Below are positions 16,322-25,226 of a stretch of DNA of 64,000 nucleotides, piece after piece (the stretch's first letter is position 1; each line of letters opens with the position of its first letter). The translations under genes were made by a program, and so were the position numbers. The stretch covers positions 1 through 64,000 of the forward strand of contig JANLSK010000078.1 of NCBI GenBank assembly GCA_031362415.1, written 5' to 3'. Source of the stretch: VFJJ01 sp031362415 (lineage in GTDB: Bacteria > Actinomycetota > Acidimicrobiia > IMCC26256 > VFJJ01). Under the pieces are notes generated by a model, which was not told the origin of the DNA, made no database searches, and saw only the letters and a list, made by a program, of their open reading frames with translations.

Positions 16322-18001
16322 GTGCCTCGACTCGGCCCCGCTCACACCACCCCGGTCGCACCAGCGATCGCCGATCTCGACGATCTGCCGTTCCACGCCC
16401 GCTTCACGGCCGTGCTGCCCGGCGATCCCGAGCCGTCGAACCAGCGCCGCCAGGTGCACGGTGCCGCATGGAGCCCGGTGCCGCCCACCCCAGTTGGCGG
16501 ACCGACGACGATCGCGTGGTCGCCCGAGGTTGCCGACCTCCTCGGCCTCGATCACCAGCTCTGCCGCTCAGCCGACTTTGCCGAGGTGTTCGCAGGGAAC
16601 CGCGTGCCAGCGGGCGCCGAGCCCTTCGCCGCCTGCTACGGCGGGCACCAGTTCGGCAACTGGGCCGGCCAGCTCGGCGACGGGCGGGCCATCGCACTGG
16701 GCGAGGTCACCGATCGCTCCGGAAATTCGCAGACGCTCCAGCTCAAGGGGGCCGGTCCCACCCCGTACTCCCGGGGGGCCGACGGGCGAGCCGTCCTCCG
16801 GTCGTCGATTCGAGAGTTCCTCTGCAGCGAAGCCATGCACCACTTGGGAATCCCGACCACCCGGGCGCTGTCGCTCGTGCTCACGGGCGACGCCGTGGTG
16901 CGCGACATGCTCTACGACGGTCATCCCCGCCCCGAGCCCGGTGCCGTGGTGTGCCGGGTGGCACCGTCGTTCACCCGCTTCGGGAACTTCCAACTCCCCG
17001 CGTCACGGGGCGATCTCGAACTGCTCCGGACGCTCGTGGAGTTCACGATCAGCTCCGACTTCCCCCACCTGCTCGGCACCACCTCGGCGACGGTCGACGG
17101 CCCCGGCGCCCCGTCGACCGACGGCCAACTTCCGGTCGGGACCTGGTTCCGAGAGATCTGCGAACGGTCGGCAACCCTGGTGCTGGGCTGGATGCGGGTG
17201 GGCTTCGTCCATGGCGTGTTGAACACCGACAACATGTCGATCCTGGGCCTCACGATCGACTACGGCCCCTACGGATGGCTCGAGAGCTTCGATCCGGGCT
17301 GGACCCCGAACACCACCGACATCGCCAACCGCCGCTACCGGTACGGTCATCAGCCTCAGATCGTGCACTGGAACCTCCTGCAGCTCGCCAACGCGCTCGT
17401 GCCACTCACCGACGATCCCCAGCCGTTCGAGGCCGGTCTCGACCACTTCGTCGAGACCTACCAGAACGGGTTCCGGTCGATGATGGCCGAACGGCTCGGC
17501 TGGGGTGCGCCTCAACACGACGACGAAGCACTCGTCAGCAACCTGTTCGAGGTCCTGGTTTCCACCGAGACCGACCAGGTGCTGTTCTTTCGGGACCTGG
17601 CCCGGGTGCCCGTCGATCCGCACGGTGACGTGCCCGACGACGCGCTGCTCGCCCCGCTCGACGACGCCTGGTACCGACCCGACGAGCTCGACGGCGACGT
17701 TCGCGACGCGGTCGTCGCCTGGCTGCGCGCGTGGGCGGCCCGGGTCGTCCACGGGGGCCTGGCTGACGATGAGCGCCGGCGCCAGATGGACGCCGTCAAC
17801 CCGCGGTACGTGTTGCGCAACTACCTCGCCCAGGAAGCCATCGACCTGGCCGAGCAGGGCGACGCCTCACGGGTGATCGAGCTCCTCGACGTGCTCCGCC
17901 GTCCCTACGACGAACAGCCGGGGCGGGAGCAGTTCTCGGCTCGGCGGCCCGAGTGGGCCCGCCAACGGGTGGGCTGCTCGATGCTGTCGTGCAGCTCCTG
18001 A
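16322..18001 (+). CDS. selO: Protein adenylyltransferase SelO (YdiU family)
   Basis: GTG 16322 is chosen as start; a much longer open frame upstream runs antisense to the permease and shows no homology. SelO is a pseudokinase that transfers AMP from ATP to hydroxyl side chains and takes part in redox stress responses. Motifs present include GGHQFGNWAGQLGDGRA, LQLKGAGPTPYSRGADGRA, FVHGVLNTDNMS and DYGPYGWLESFDPGW, covering nucleotide and metal binding. The C-terminus is CSMLSCSS: the penultimate redox position is Cys, as in most bacterial SelO, whereas animals have selenocysteine there. At ~559 residues it is somewhat longer than E. coli YdiU. It converges on a candidate selenoprotein gene (18044-18562), which may be chance. 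Confidence 0.93.
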   Translation: MPRLGPAHTTPVAPAIADLDDLPFHARFTAVLPGDPEPSNQRRQVHGAAWSPVPPTPVGGPTTIAWSPEVADLLGLDHQLCRSADFAEVFAGNRVPAGAEPFAACYGGHQFGNWAGQLGDGRAIALGEVTDRSGNSQTLQLKGAGPTPYSRGADGRAVLRSSIREFLCSEAMHHLGIPTTRALSLVLTGDAVVRDMLYDGHPRPEPGAVVCRVAPSFTRFGNFQLPASRGDLELLRTLVEFTISSDFPHLLGTTSATVDGPGAPSTDGQLPVGTWFREICERSATLVLGWMRVGFVHGVLNTDNMSILGLTIDYGPYGWLESFDPGWTPNTTDIANRRYRYGHQPQIVHWNLLQLANALVPLTDDPQPFEAGLDHFVETYQNGFRSMMAERLGWGAPQHDDEALVSNLFEVLVSTETDQVLFFRDLARVPVDPHGDVPDDALLAPLDDAWYRPDELDGDVRDAVVAWLRAWAARVVHGGLADDERRRQMDAVNPRYVLRNYLAQEAIDLAEQGDASRVIELLDVLRRPYDEQPGREQFSARRPEWARQRVGCSMLSCSS

Positions 18002-18043
18002 GCTGGCAACGGGCCGCCTTCCGCTCGGGCTCGAGGGCCTAGC

Positions 18044-18562
18044 TCAGGGCGTGCCCACCCAGAACCGTCCGTCGTCGTGGAACCCGAAGTCGGCGAGCTC
18101 ACCGGGGACGACCCAGGAGTCGGTCCCCAACGCCACCAACACCTTCTGGTAGTTCCACTTCATGACATCGAGGGTGATCTCGAGGATCTGGGCATCGCTG
18201 AAATGCCGGTGCAACTCGGCCGCGAGCATGGCGTCGACCGCTCCCGGCTGGGTCATGAGCGCGTCGGCGAGGCGCAACGCCACACGCTGGCGGTCGGTGA
18301 GGTCACCGGCCTCGCGGGAGTCGTACCCGTCGATCTGGTCGGCCAGTGTCTCGTCGAGGCCTGCCTGCTTGGCAACTGCCAAGCGCAACGACATTCACGT
18401 GCGGCAATCGTGGTGTCGGGCGCAGCGCAACCGCACCAGCTCGGTGGTGACCGGGTCGACGGTGTCGAGGCGCACGGTCGCGTTCTGCCACTCCCCCAAC
18501 GCCGTCCCCAACGTGCGCTCGGGGCCTGCTGCATCGGTCGGGACACGTCGGTTGCGATCCAT
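18044..18562 (-). CDS. Candidate selenoprotein: AhpD/carboxymuconolactone decarboxylase-like with CxxU motif
   Basis: The frame starts at ATG 18562 (MDRNRRVPTDAAGPERTLGT), overlapping the upstream stop as TGATG, and runs to 18044 with one in-frame TGA at 18395-18397. Before the TGA is VRLRCARHHDCRT, after it MSLRLAVAKQAGLDETLADQ. In AhpD/CMD relatives this place is a C-x-x-C redox centre, so TGA falls on the second Cys: C53-R54-T55-U56. The next 28 nt form a perfect hairpin fitting a bacterial SECIS. The whole chain would be 172 residues, one CMD domain, with AELHRHFSDAQILEITLD and a C-terminal KWNYQKVLVALGTDSW. If the TGA were a real stop, only a 55-residue stub would result, though an ATG directly after it could restart. 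A sequencing error or recent nonsense mutation is the alternative. AhpD-like selenoproteins are known from metagenomes. Confidence 0.78.
18367..18397 (-). promoter_or_regulatory. Putative bacterial SECIS element after in-frame TGA
   Basis: On the minus strand, ten nucleotides after the TGA (18395-18397), GCTTGGC (18384-18378) pairs perfectly with GCCAAGC (18373-18367) around the loop AGTT. The loop begins 18 nt after the TGA and has G as its second base. Bacterial SECIS elements are short stem-loops directly 3' of the UGA, with the apical loop ~16-37 nt away and a G in its first two positions; both conditions are met here. Confidence 0.7.
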
Positions 18563-19050
18563 CACCCGTTCCCTTCGACGGTGCCGGCGACGGTGCTGTC
18601 GAGCACCCGTTCCCACACCAGACGCAGGCGCTGACGCTGCTCGATCACCAACAACGCGTTGGTGAAATCGACCAGGCCTTGCACGCCGAGCTCGTCGGAC
18701 ACCGCCGCGGCAACGTGATCGTCGAGCGAGGCCACGTCGATCACGAACTGCTCGCAGAAGGCGAGACACGCCCGCTCGCGCGGCCCGAATCGCGACGATG
18801 TGGGCCACGACGACAACTCGCCGATCGTGGCCTCGTCGAGGCCGCCGGCCAGCGCTGCCGGGGTGCGGGCGACCGACTCGGCGGCGCAGCCGAGCAGCAT
18901 CGCCACCCGGAGCCGGCACAGCTCGAGCAGCACCGGGTCGACGACCGTCCATGCGGCGTCGTGCGCCGCGCCGAGATGCTCGGCGACGTCGGGGAGGTCG
19001 ACGAGGACCTGGGTGAACACCTCACTCGTCGGCATCGTTCGGAGGCTCAT
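18562..19050 (-). CDS. Carboxymuconolactone decarboxylase/AhpD-like protein without CxxC
   Basis: ATG 19050 (MSLRTMPTSEVFTQVLVDLP); ATG 19035 is an alternative. The 162 residues form one CMD-type helical domain: PVLLELCRLRVAMLLGCAAE aligns with the E-x8-CxxC region but has C-A-A-E, so only one active-site Cys is kept. The C-terminal half has RACLAFCEQFVIDVASLDD, usual for this family. The gene overlaps the CxxU homologue by one base, so the two are made together and could form a mixed oligomer in which only the partner is redox active. That last point is inference. Confidence 0.82.
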   Translation of the reverse strand: MSLRTMPTSEVFTQVLVDLPDVAEHLGAAHDAAWTVVDPVLLELCRLRVAMLLGCAAESVARTPAALAGGLDEATIGELSSWPTSSRFGPRERACLAFCEQFVIDVASLDDHVAAAVSDELGVQGLVDFTNALLVIEQRQRLRLVWERVLDSTVAGTVEGNG

Positions 19051-19130
19051 GGGCGAGAGGTTGCCACTCACGTGTCGGCGTGTCGAGGCGGGCTTGAGGG
19101 AGCACCCGGGCTCAAGCAGACGGGCACGAG

Positions 19131-19958
19131 CTATCGAGCCGCGGGCCAGCCGGGGAGGAGCCCGTGCCGCTTGCACACCGCCTGGGCGTGGACCATGGCG
19201 CCGAGGTGACGATCGGCGCCCTCGTCGCTCGCCAGCCACCCGATGACCGCGCCGGCGACCTCGGGCGGGTCGCCCGGGAAGTGCTTGGCGTACTCGCGAC
19301 CGGCGTCGAGCGCGATGCTCCGCTCGGTCACGGTGTAACCAGGCTCCAGCGTGAAGGCCCGAATTCCCCGGGCCCGGAACTCCACGTCGATGACGATCGC
19401 CAGTTGGTGGAAGGCCGCCTTGGCGGCGCAATGCACCAGGCTCCATCCGCCTTCGCCGGCAGGCGCTGGCGGCGGGACGAGCGCCGAACCCGAGCCCAGG
19501 TTGATGATCGTCCCGCTCCCTCGTTCCAGCATGCCCGGAAGCACGAGCTGTGACAGGTGGAGCTGGTTCACGTAGTCGGCCTCGACGACCCGGGTCGCGA
19601 TGTCGCAGTCGATGTCGAGGATCGTGGCTTCGATGCCCGGACCCGAGTAGGGGGCGTTGTTCACCAGCACGTCGACGCGACCCCACTCGGCCATGGTTCG
19701 TTCGAAGGCCGCGGTGATCGAGGACCGGTCCATCACGTCCATGGCGATCGGCAACGCTCGTCGTCCGGTCGCGGCGATCTCGGCTGCGGTGGTGTCGAGG
19801 CTGCCCGGGATCGTGATCCCGCGCTCGGTGGAGTCGCCCTCGTGCACCGTGCGGCCCGTCACCACCACGTCGAAACCCCGAGCCGCCAGGGCCAGCGCGC
19901 CGCAACGCCCGATCCCCCGACTCGAGCCCGTCACCAACGCGACTCGGCGGCTGTCCAT
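19131..19958 (-). CDS. SDR-family oxidoreductase with altered catalytic Tyr
   Basis: ATG 19958 with GAGGAG six bases upstream. The 275 residues are a classical short-chain dehydrogenase: cofactor motif TGSSRGIG at ~10, NNAPY (instead of NNAG), and INLGSGSAL around the catalytic Ser. The YxxxK motif is changed: the sequence reads VHCAAKAAF, so Lys is kept but Tyr is His. His can hardly act as the usual proton donor, so activity may be altered or lost. It is divergent from the SnoaL/acyl-CoA synthetase genes and downstream, on the same strand, lie the two CMD-like genes. Confidence 0.85.
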   Translation of the reverse strand: MDSRRVALVTGSSRGIGRCGALALAARGFDVVVTGRTVHEGDSTERGITIPGSLDTTAAEIAATGRRALPIAMDVMDRSSITAAFERTMAEWGRVDVLVNNAPYSGPGIEATILDIDCDIATRVVEADYVNQLHLSQLVLPGMLERGSGTIINLGSGSALVPPPAPAGEGGWSLVHCAAKAAFHQLAIVIDVEFRARGIRAFTLEPGYTVTERSIALDAGREYAKHFPGDPPEVAGAVIGWLASDEGADRHLGAMVHAQAVCKRHGLLPGWPAAR

Positions 19959-20107
19959 CGTCGTCTCCTCGGAACCGTGGGGGATGGGGTACTGGTCGCT
20001 GACCCTACCCCGCGTTGCCGCCGGGCTCGCCGGCCCGCTCACCGGCGAGCGGGCGCCAACCACAGCCCATGTGCGACGATCAGCGCCCCTCCCGGCGAGG
20101 AGCACCA

Positions 20108-20572
20108 ATGCACGACTGGGAGATCGACGCTCATCTCCAGATCCGCAATCTCGTTGCGGGGTATGCCCAGTGCGCCGACTCGGGACGCTTCGAGGCCCTG
20201 GTGGCGATGTTCACCGACGACGCCGTGCTCGAAGTTCCGGGCCTGGCCACGCTCCACGGACGAATGGCGATCGCCGCGATGTTCGAGCGGGCCAAGGAGC
20301 ACTTGAGCGGAGCCGACCCCCAGGCGACCACCAGCGCGGCGATCAGGCATCACGTGTCGAGCCACCACATCGAGATCGAGAGCCCGCAGCGGGCCCGGAG
20401 CTCTTGCTACTACTCGGCTCACATGGTCGACGGGGTCGACCACTGGGGCCGCTATCGCGACACGTTCGCTGCGCTCGACGGGCGCTGGCTGTTCTCGCAT
20501 CGACGGATCCTTCGAGACGGCGCAATCCCGGGGGGCTGGGGCTCACGGGGCGAGGAATGGATCGATCGATGA
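20108..20572 (+). CDS. SnoaL-like/NTF2-fold protein
   Basis: ATG 20108 follows GGCGAGGAGCACCA. The 154-residue protein has the SnoaL_4-type pattern: LQIRNLVAGYAQCADSGRFE, then MFTDDAVLEVPG, then a cone-shaped NTF2 fold ending in RWLFSHRRILRD. Members include small ring hydroxylases' partners, isomerases and cyclases; many have no assigned reaction. Its stop overlaps the start of the acyl-CoA synthetase as ATGA (20569-20572), so the two are coupled and likely act on the same pathway. Confidence 0.82.
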   Translation: MHDWEIDAHLQIRNLVAGYAQCADSGRFEALVAMFTDDAVLEVPGLATLHGRMAIAAMFERAKEHLSGADPQATTSAAIRHHVSSHHIEIESPQRARSSCYYSAHMVDGVDHWGRYRDTFAALDGRWLFSHRRILRDGAIPGGWGSRGEEWIDR

Positions 20573-22149
20573 GCTCGATCGAGGAGCTCGCACTGTGGCC
20601 GCTGGTCGTGGCCCGGGCGGCCGCCACCCCCGACGCCGTCCTCGCCGTCGATGAGCGCGACCGCGTCCTCACCTTCGCCGGGCTTCGCGACCGCGCCGAG
20701 CGTGCGGCCACCGTATTGCACGCCCATGGCGTCAGATCCGGCACGATCGTGTCGTGGCAGCTGCCCACGCGCATCGAGTCGGTCGTGTTGGTGTGTGCGC
20801 TGGCGCGCCTCGGCGCCGTCCAGAACCCGCTGCTGCCGATCTACCGCGAGCGCGAGCTCACGTTCATCTCACATCAGATCCGGCCGGCATTTCACCTGAG
20901 CCCGGGAATCTGGCGGGACGACGACTACGACGACCTCGCCCGACGCACGTTCCCGCCCGAGTGCCAGATCGTCACCTGCGCGCCCGAGCTCGCCCCGCCA
21001 GCCGGCGGGCCCGCATCGACCCCGCCGGCCCTCGCGCCGTGGCCCCGTCCGAGCGGCGATGGGAGCGGCGACGACGCCGTGCGGTGGGTCTTTTACACCT
21101 CGGGGACCACGGCCGACCCCAAAGGGGCACGGCACACCGACCGGTCGGTGGCCACGCCGGCGGTGGGTTTCGCGCGAGCCGTCGCCCTCACACCCGACGA
21201 CCGGCTCCCGCTCGTGTTCCCGTTCACCCATGTCGGTGGCATCAACATCCTGATGGCACTGCTCATGAGCGGCGCCGGGGCCATCCTGGTCGAGCACTTC
21301 GACCCCACGACCACACCCGGGCGCATGGCCGACCTGGGCGTCACCCTCGGCGGTTCGGGGACGCCGTTCATCCTCTTGTACCTCGAGATCCAACGCCGCC
21401 GCCCCGACGTTCCCTTGTTCCCGCGGATGCGAGTGGCACTGGCCGGCGCGTCACCCAAGCCGCCTCAACTCCACGCGGAAGTCAAGCGGGAGTTGGGCGG
21501 CGTGGGTGTGATCTCGGGCTACGGCCTCACCGAGGCGCCCATGGTCACGTTCTGCTCGGTCGAGGCGACCGACGAGCACAAAGCCACGACCGAGGGCCCG
21601 GCAAGTCCGGGGGCCGAGCTCAGGATCGTGGCCGAAGGTAACGACTGCCGTCCCGGTGCGGTTGGCGAGATCTGGGCCCGCGGACCGCACCTGTGCCGGG
21701 GCTACGTCGACGCATCGCTCGACGCCCAGGCGTTCACACCCGACGGCTGGTTCCGTTCCGGCGATCTGGGGTTCCTCGACGACGAGGGGTACCTCACGAT
21801 CACCGGTCGGATCAAGGACATCATCATCCGAAACGGCGAGAACATCTCGGCCAAGGAGATCGAGGACGTGCTGTACGGCCATCCCGCGGTGGCCGACGTC
21901 GCAGTGATCGGCGTGCCCGACCGACGGGCCGGCGAGCGGTGCTGCGCCGTTGTCGTGACCGCTCCGGGCCACGATCCGCTCACCATGGGCACCCTCACCG
22001 AGTGGTGCCGGAGTCAGGGCTTGATGACCCAGAAGATCCCCGAGCGGCTCGAGCTCATCGACGAGCTCCCCCGCAACGCCAGTGGCGAGGTGCAAAAGCA
22101 CCACTTGAAAGAGCACTACGTCGAGGGGACGGCGCTGCCGCAGGGTTGA
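20569..22149 (+). CDS. Acyl-CoA synthetase (AMP-binding, class I adenylate-forming)
   Basis: ATG 20569 in an ATGA overlap gives 526 residues. Motifs: the P-loop-like YTSGTTADPKGARHT (~180), GYGLTEAPM, GWFRSGDLGFLDDEGYLTI and GRIKDIIIRNGENISAKEIE, and the C-terminal Lys near PRNASGEVQKHHLKEHY. It would activate a carboxylic acid with ATP and CoA. The neighbours (SnoaL-like protein, two SDRs, P450) suggest the acid comes from oxidation of a cyclic or terpenoid-like compound, but the substrate cannot be set from sequence. The much longer open frame upstream is non-coding overlap. Confidence 0.92.
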   Translation: MSSIEELALWPLVVARAAATPDAVLAVDERDRVLTFAGLRDRAERAATVLHAHGVRSGTIVSWQLPTRIESVVLVCALARLGAVQNPLLPIYRERELTFISHQIRPAFHLSPGIWRDDDYDDLARRTFPPECQIVTCAPELAPPAGGPASTPPALAPWPRPSGDGSGDDAVRWVFYTSGTTADPKGARHTDRSVATPAVGFARAVALTPDDRLPLVFPFTHVGGINILMALLMSGAGAILVEHFDPTTTPGRMADLGVTLGGSGTPFILLYLEIQRRRPDVPLFPRMRVALAGASPKPPQLHAEVKRELGGVGVISGYGLTEAPMVTFCSVEATDEHKATTEGPASPGAELRIVAEGNDCRPGAVGEIWARGPHLCRGYVDASLDAQAFTPDGWFRSGDLGFLDDEGYLTITGRIKDIIIRNGENISAKEIEDVLYGHPAVADVAVIGVPDRRAGERCCAVVVTAPGHDPLTMGTLTEWCRSQGLMTQKIPERLELIDELPRNASGEVQKHHLKEHYVEGTALPQG

Positions 22150-22270
22150 CCGCACCGGTCGTCGGCGGCGAGGCTCGGGGCCTCGGGTCGTGCACGCCGG
22201 CCCGCCGTTCCGCATCTCGTCTGCCGGTGCTCAGCGCTCCGGGAGCGCTCACCGAACCGCAGGAGTCGCC

Positions 22271-23083
22271 ATGTCACTCATCGATCCCTTCGCCGACTAC
22301 TCGATGGCCGGGAAGGTCGCCGTCATCACCGGAGGAGCTTCCGGTCTGGGCGCCTGCTCGGCCGAGCTCCTCGCCGGGGCCGGGGCCTCCGTCGTGCTCG
22401 GCGATGTCGACGAGGCCGGTGCCGAGAAGCAGGCCACCAAGATCCGCGAGGCCGGAGGACGGGCCGTCGCCCAGGCCTGCGACGTGCGCCGGCGCAGCGA
22501 GCACGAGGCCCTCGTCGACCTGGCTGTGTCCGAGTTCGGTCGCCTCGACGTGTATGCCAACGTCGCCGGCACGATGGGCAACACCAAGCTGGTCGTCGAC
22601 GTCGAAGAGGCCGACCTCGACCTGCTCTACGCCATCAACCAGAAGGGCACCTACTTCGGCTGCCAGGCTGCTCTGCGGGTGATGATCCCGCAGGGGTCGG
22701 GGTCGATCGTAAACGTCTCGTCGGCCTCCATCGACTTCCCGATGACCAACGTCTCGGTGTACGCCATGACCAAGGCTGCGGTGGCCATGCTCACCCAGGA
22801 GCTGGCCATGGAGGTCGGCCAGCACGGCATCCGGGTCAACTGCATCGCCCCGGGGCAGACACCCACGAACTTCAACGCCGCCGGACGGGCCCTTGCCGAC
22901 GGCTCACCCGATCCGCAGAAGTGGGCCGAGTACCGGGAGCGGGGCGCATCGATGTCGCCGATCGGCCGGCTGGGCGAAGCCATCGACCAAGGCCACCTCG
23001 TGCTGTACCTGGCGTCGGAGGCCGCCAAGTTCTGCACCGGGGCCATCTTCCGGGCCAACGGCGGCGTCGGCATCGTCTGGTAG
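22271..23083 (+). CDS. SDR-family NAD(P)-dependent oxidoreductase
   Basis: ATG 22271 after GGAG. The 270 residues carry TGGASGLG (cofactor), NVAGTMG (in place of NNAG), INVSSAS-type Ser in IVNVSSASIDF, and an intact YAMTK active site. Acidic residues after beta2 (LGDVDE) favour NAD(H). It is followed ten nucleotides later by another SDR gene and both lie between the acyl-CoA synthetase and P450 genes, in line with stepwise oxidation of hydroxyl groups. Confidence 0.9.
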   Translation: MSLIDPFADYSMAGKVAVITGGASGLGACSAELLAGAGASVVLGDVDEAGAEKQATKIREAGGRAVAQACDVRRRSEHEALVDLAVSEFGRLDVYANVAGTMGNTKLVVDVEEADLDLLYAINQKGTYFGCQAALRVMIPQGSGSIVNVSSASIDFPMTNVSVYAMTKAAVAMLTQELAMEVGQHGIRVNCIAPGQTPTNFNAAGRALADGSPDPQKWAEYRERGASMSPIGRLGEAIDQGHLVLYLASEAAKFCTGAIFRANGGVGIVW

Positions 23084-23092
23084 ACGAGGCCC

Positions 23093-23923
23093 GTGAACAA
23101 CGACGGCGCTCAGCCCGACGACCACCCGGCTCCCGAGAGCGCGCCGGCGGGGAGCGTCGACTCGCGCTCGATCGCCGGGCGGGTGGCGATCGTCACCGGA
23201 GCGGCCAGCGGGATGGGACGGGCCACCGCGGTCCTGTTCGCCTCGGTCGGCGCCCGTGTCGGCCTGCTCGACCGCGACGCCTCGGGTGCACTCGAGGTCG
23301 CGGCCGAGATCGGCTCGGCGGGAGGCGTGGCCCACCCGGTCACCGTCGACCTGGCCGACGCTGCGGCGATCTCGCGAGCCGTCGACGACGTGCGCCACCA
23401 GCTCGGGCCGATCGACATCCTGGTGAACAACGCAGGCATGCCGTCGGGCCTGCCCTACGACGCCGATAGCCCGGCCTTCGAGGACCTGTGGGAGCTGACG
23501 ATCGCCGTCAACCTCACGTCGCAGATGCTGACGGTGCGGGCGTGTCTCGCCGATCTGCGCCGCAACGGCGACGGCCGCATCGTGAACGTGTCCTCCACCG
23601 AAGGGCTCTCAGCGGCACCCCGCACCGGGCCCTACACCGTGTCGAAGCACGGCGTGGTGGGCCTCACCCGGTCACTGGCCGTCGAGCTCGGACGGACCGG
23701 TATCACGGTGAACGCCGTCTGCCCGGGGCCGATCCTCACGTCGATGACGGCGGCGATCCCCAATGACGCCAAGGAGATCTTTGCCAAGCGGCGTGTGCCC
23801 GTGGGTCGGTACGGCCGTCCCGACGAGGTGGCCCACGTGATCCTCTCCCTCGTGCTGCCGGCGTCGTCGTACCTGAACGGTGCCATCATTCCCGTCGACG
23901 GCGGCCTGACCGCCAAAGCATGA
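23093..23923 (+). CDS. SDR-family NAD(P)-dependent oxidoreductase
   Basis: GTG 23093, nine nucleotides after the previous stop, gives 276 residues with a ~25-residue Pro/Ala/Ser N-terminal tail. Motifs: TGAASGMG, NNAGMPSG, VNVSSTEGLS and YTVSK, all intact; LLDRDA after beta2 suggests NAD(H). The end (GAIIPVDGGLTAKA) is the usual SDR C-terminus. An internal ATG cannot be excluded as the true start because the first 25 residues lie outside the domain. Confidence 0.88.
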   Translation: MNNDGAQPDDHPAPESAPAGSVDSRSIAGRVAIVTGAASGMGRATAVLFASVGARVGLLDRDASGALEVAAEIGSAGGVAHPVTVDLADAAAISRAVDDVRHQLGPIDILVNNAGMPSGLPYDADSPAFEDLWELTIAVNLTSQMLTVRACLADLRRNGDGRIVNVSSTEGLSAAPRTGPYTVSKHGVVGLTRSLAVELGRTGITVNAVCPGPILTSMTAAIPNDAKEIFAKRRVPVGRYGRPDEVAHVILSLVLPASSYLNGAIIPVDGGLTAKA

Positions 23924-23942
23924 CAAGGGGCGCCACCAAGGC

Positions 23943-25226
23943 ATGACTGACGATTCTGTGACTGCACGGTCGACGACCGACGACGAGCGCAACCGGTTGA
24001 TGGGCGCCGGGCTGGTCGACGACCCGTATCCGCGCTATCACGAGCTCCGCACCCGCTGCCCTGTTGCCATCGGAGGCACCGTCGAGCTCTTCGGTCTGCA
24101 CGGCACCACCGACACCATCTACTGGGGCGGTCGCCAGACCTACTCGGCGCTGAGCCATGAAGAGAGCACGCGCGTCCTTCGCGATCACGCGACGTTCTCG
24201 TCGCGTTGGTACGAGCCCTCGCTCGGGTCCACCGTCGGCCACGACACCCTGATCGGGCTCGATCCGCCCGAACACCAGCGACTGCGATCCCTGCTCCAGG
24301 GGGCGTTCTCGCACCGTGAGGTGGAGCGCTGGGAGCACGAGTTCGTGGCCCCGATCATCGCGAGTTACCTCGATCAACTCGTCGAACGGGGCCGCGCCGA
24401 TCTGTACTCGGAGTTCGCGGCGCACGTCCCCATCCACGTCACCGCGGTATCGCTGGGGTTGCCTCCGGGCGACCAGGATCTCTTCGTCGAGTGGTCGCTG
24501 CGCATGACGTCGCCCGTGGTCTCGGCCGACGAGCGCCTCGCGGCCAGCCGGGCCGTCGCCGAATACATCGCACCGCTGGTAGAAGCGCGCCGGGCATCGG
24601 CCCACACCGATCTGCTCGGCATCTTGGTACAGGCCCAGGTTCCCGACGACGAGGACACCACCGTCGGCCGTCAGCCGCTCTCCGACGACGAGCTCGCCGT
24701 CTTCACCCGTCTGCTCATCATCGCCGGGGCCAGCACGGTGTTCCGGGCCTACGGGATCCTGCTCTTTGCGCTCCTCACCCACCCCGCCCAGATGGACGCC
24801 GTCCGCCGTGACCGGTCGCTCGTCCCCCAGGCGATCGAGGAGTCGTTGCGCTGGGATCAGCCCCTGTCGGCCGTCGGGAGGTTGGCGACGAGCGAGACGT
24901 CGCTCGGAGGCGTCACCATCCCCGAAGGTTGCCCGGTCTTGGCCACGATCGGCGCGGCCAACCACGACCCGGCGGTCTGGCCCGACCCCGAGCGGTTCGA
25001 CATCTTCCGCGATCCCAAGCCCCACCTGACCTTCGGGTTCGGTCGGCACCGGTGCCTCGGGGTGAACCTGGCCCGCATGGAACTACGGATCATGCTCGAG
25101 GCCACCCTCGACCGGTTCCCCAACCTGCGCTTCGACCCCGACGCCGAGACCCCTCACCTCACCGGCCTCACGTTCAGAATGCCCACGGCCCTTCCCGTGG
25201 TCTGGGACCGCACTCCCGAGCACTAG
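23943..25226 (+). CDS. Cytochrome P450
   Basis: ATG 23943 gives 427 residues, normal for a soluble bacterial P450. Seen are the I-helix region IIAGASTVFRAYG (the usual acid-Thr pair is altered to S-T), the E-x-x-R of the K helix in EESLRWDQP, and the haem loop FGFGRHRCLGVNLAR with the thiolate Cys. It would hydroxylate a hydrophobic small molecule using electrons from ferredoxin; no ferredoxin gene is adjacent. It ends the 20-25 kb catabolic run, and its stop codon overlaps the stop of the convergent gene in a shared CTAG. Confidence 0.92.
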   Translation: MTDDSVTARSTTDDERNRLMGAGLVDDPYPRYHELRTRCPVAIGGTVELFGLHGTTDTIYWGGRQTYSALSHEESTRVLRDHATFSSRWYEPSLGSTVGHDTLIGLDPPEHQRLRSLLQGAFSHREVERWEHEFVAPIIASYLDQLVERGRADLYSEFAAHVPIHVTAVSLGLPPGDQDLFVEWSLRMTSPVVSADERLAASRAVAEYIAPLVEARRASAHTDLLGILVQAQVPDDEDTTVGRQPLSDDELAVFTRLLIIAGASTVFRAYGILLFALLTHPAQMDAVRRDRSLVPQAIEESLRWDQPLSAVGRLATSETSLGGVTIPEGCPVLATIGAANHDPAVWPDPERFDIFRDPKPHLTFGFGRHRCLGVNLARMELRIMLEATLDRFPNLRFDPDAETPHLTGLTFRMPTALPVVWDRTPEH

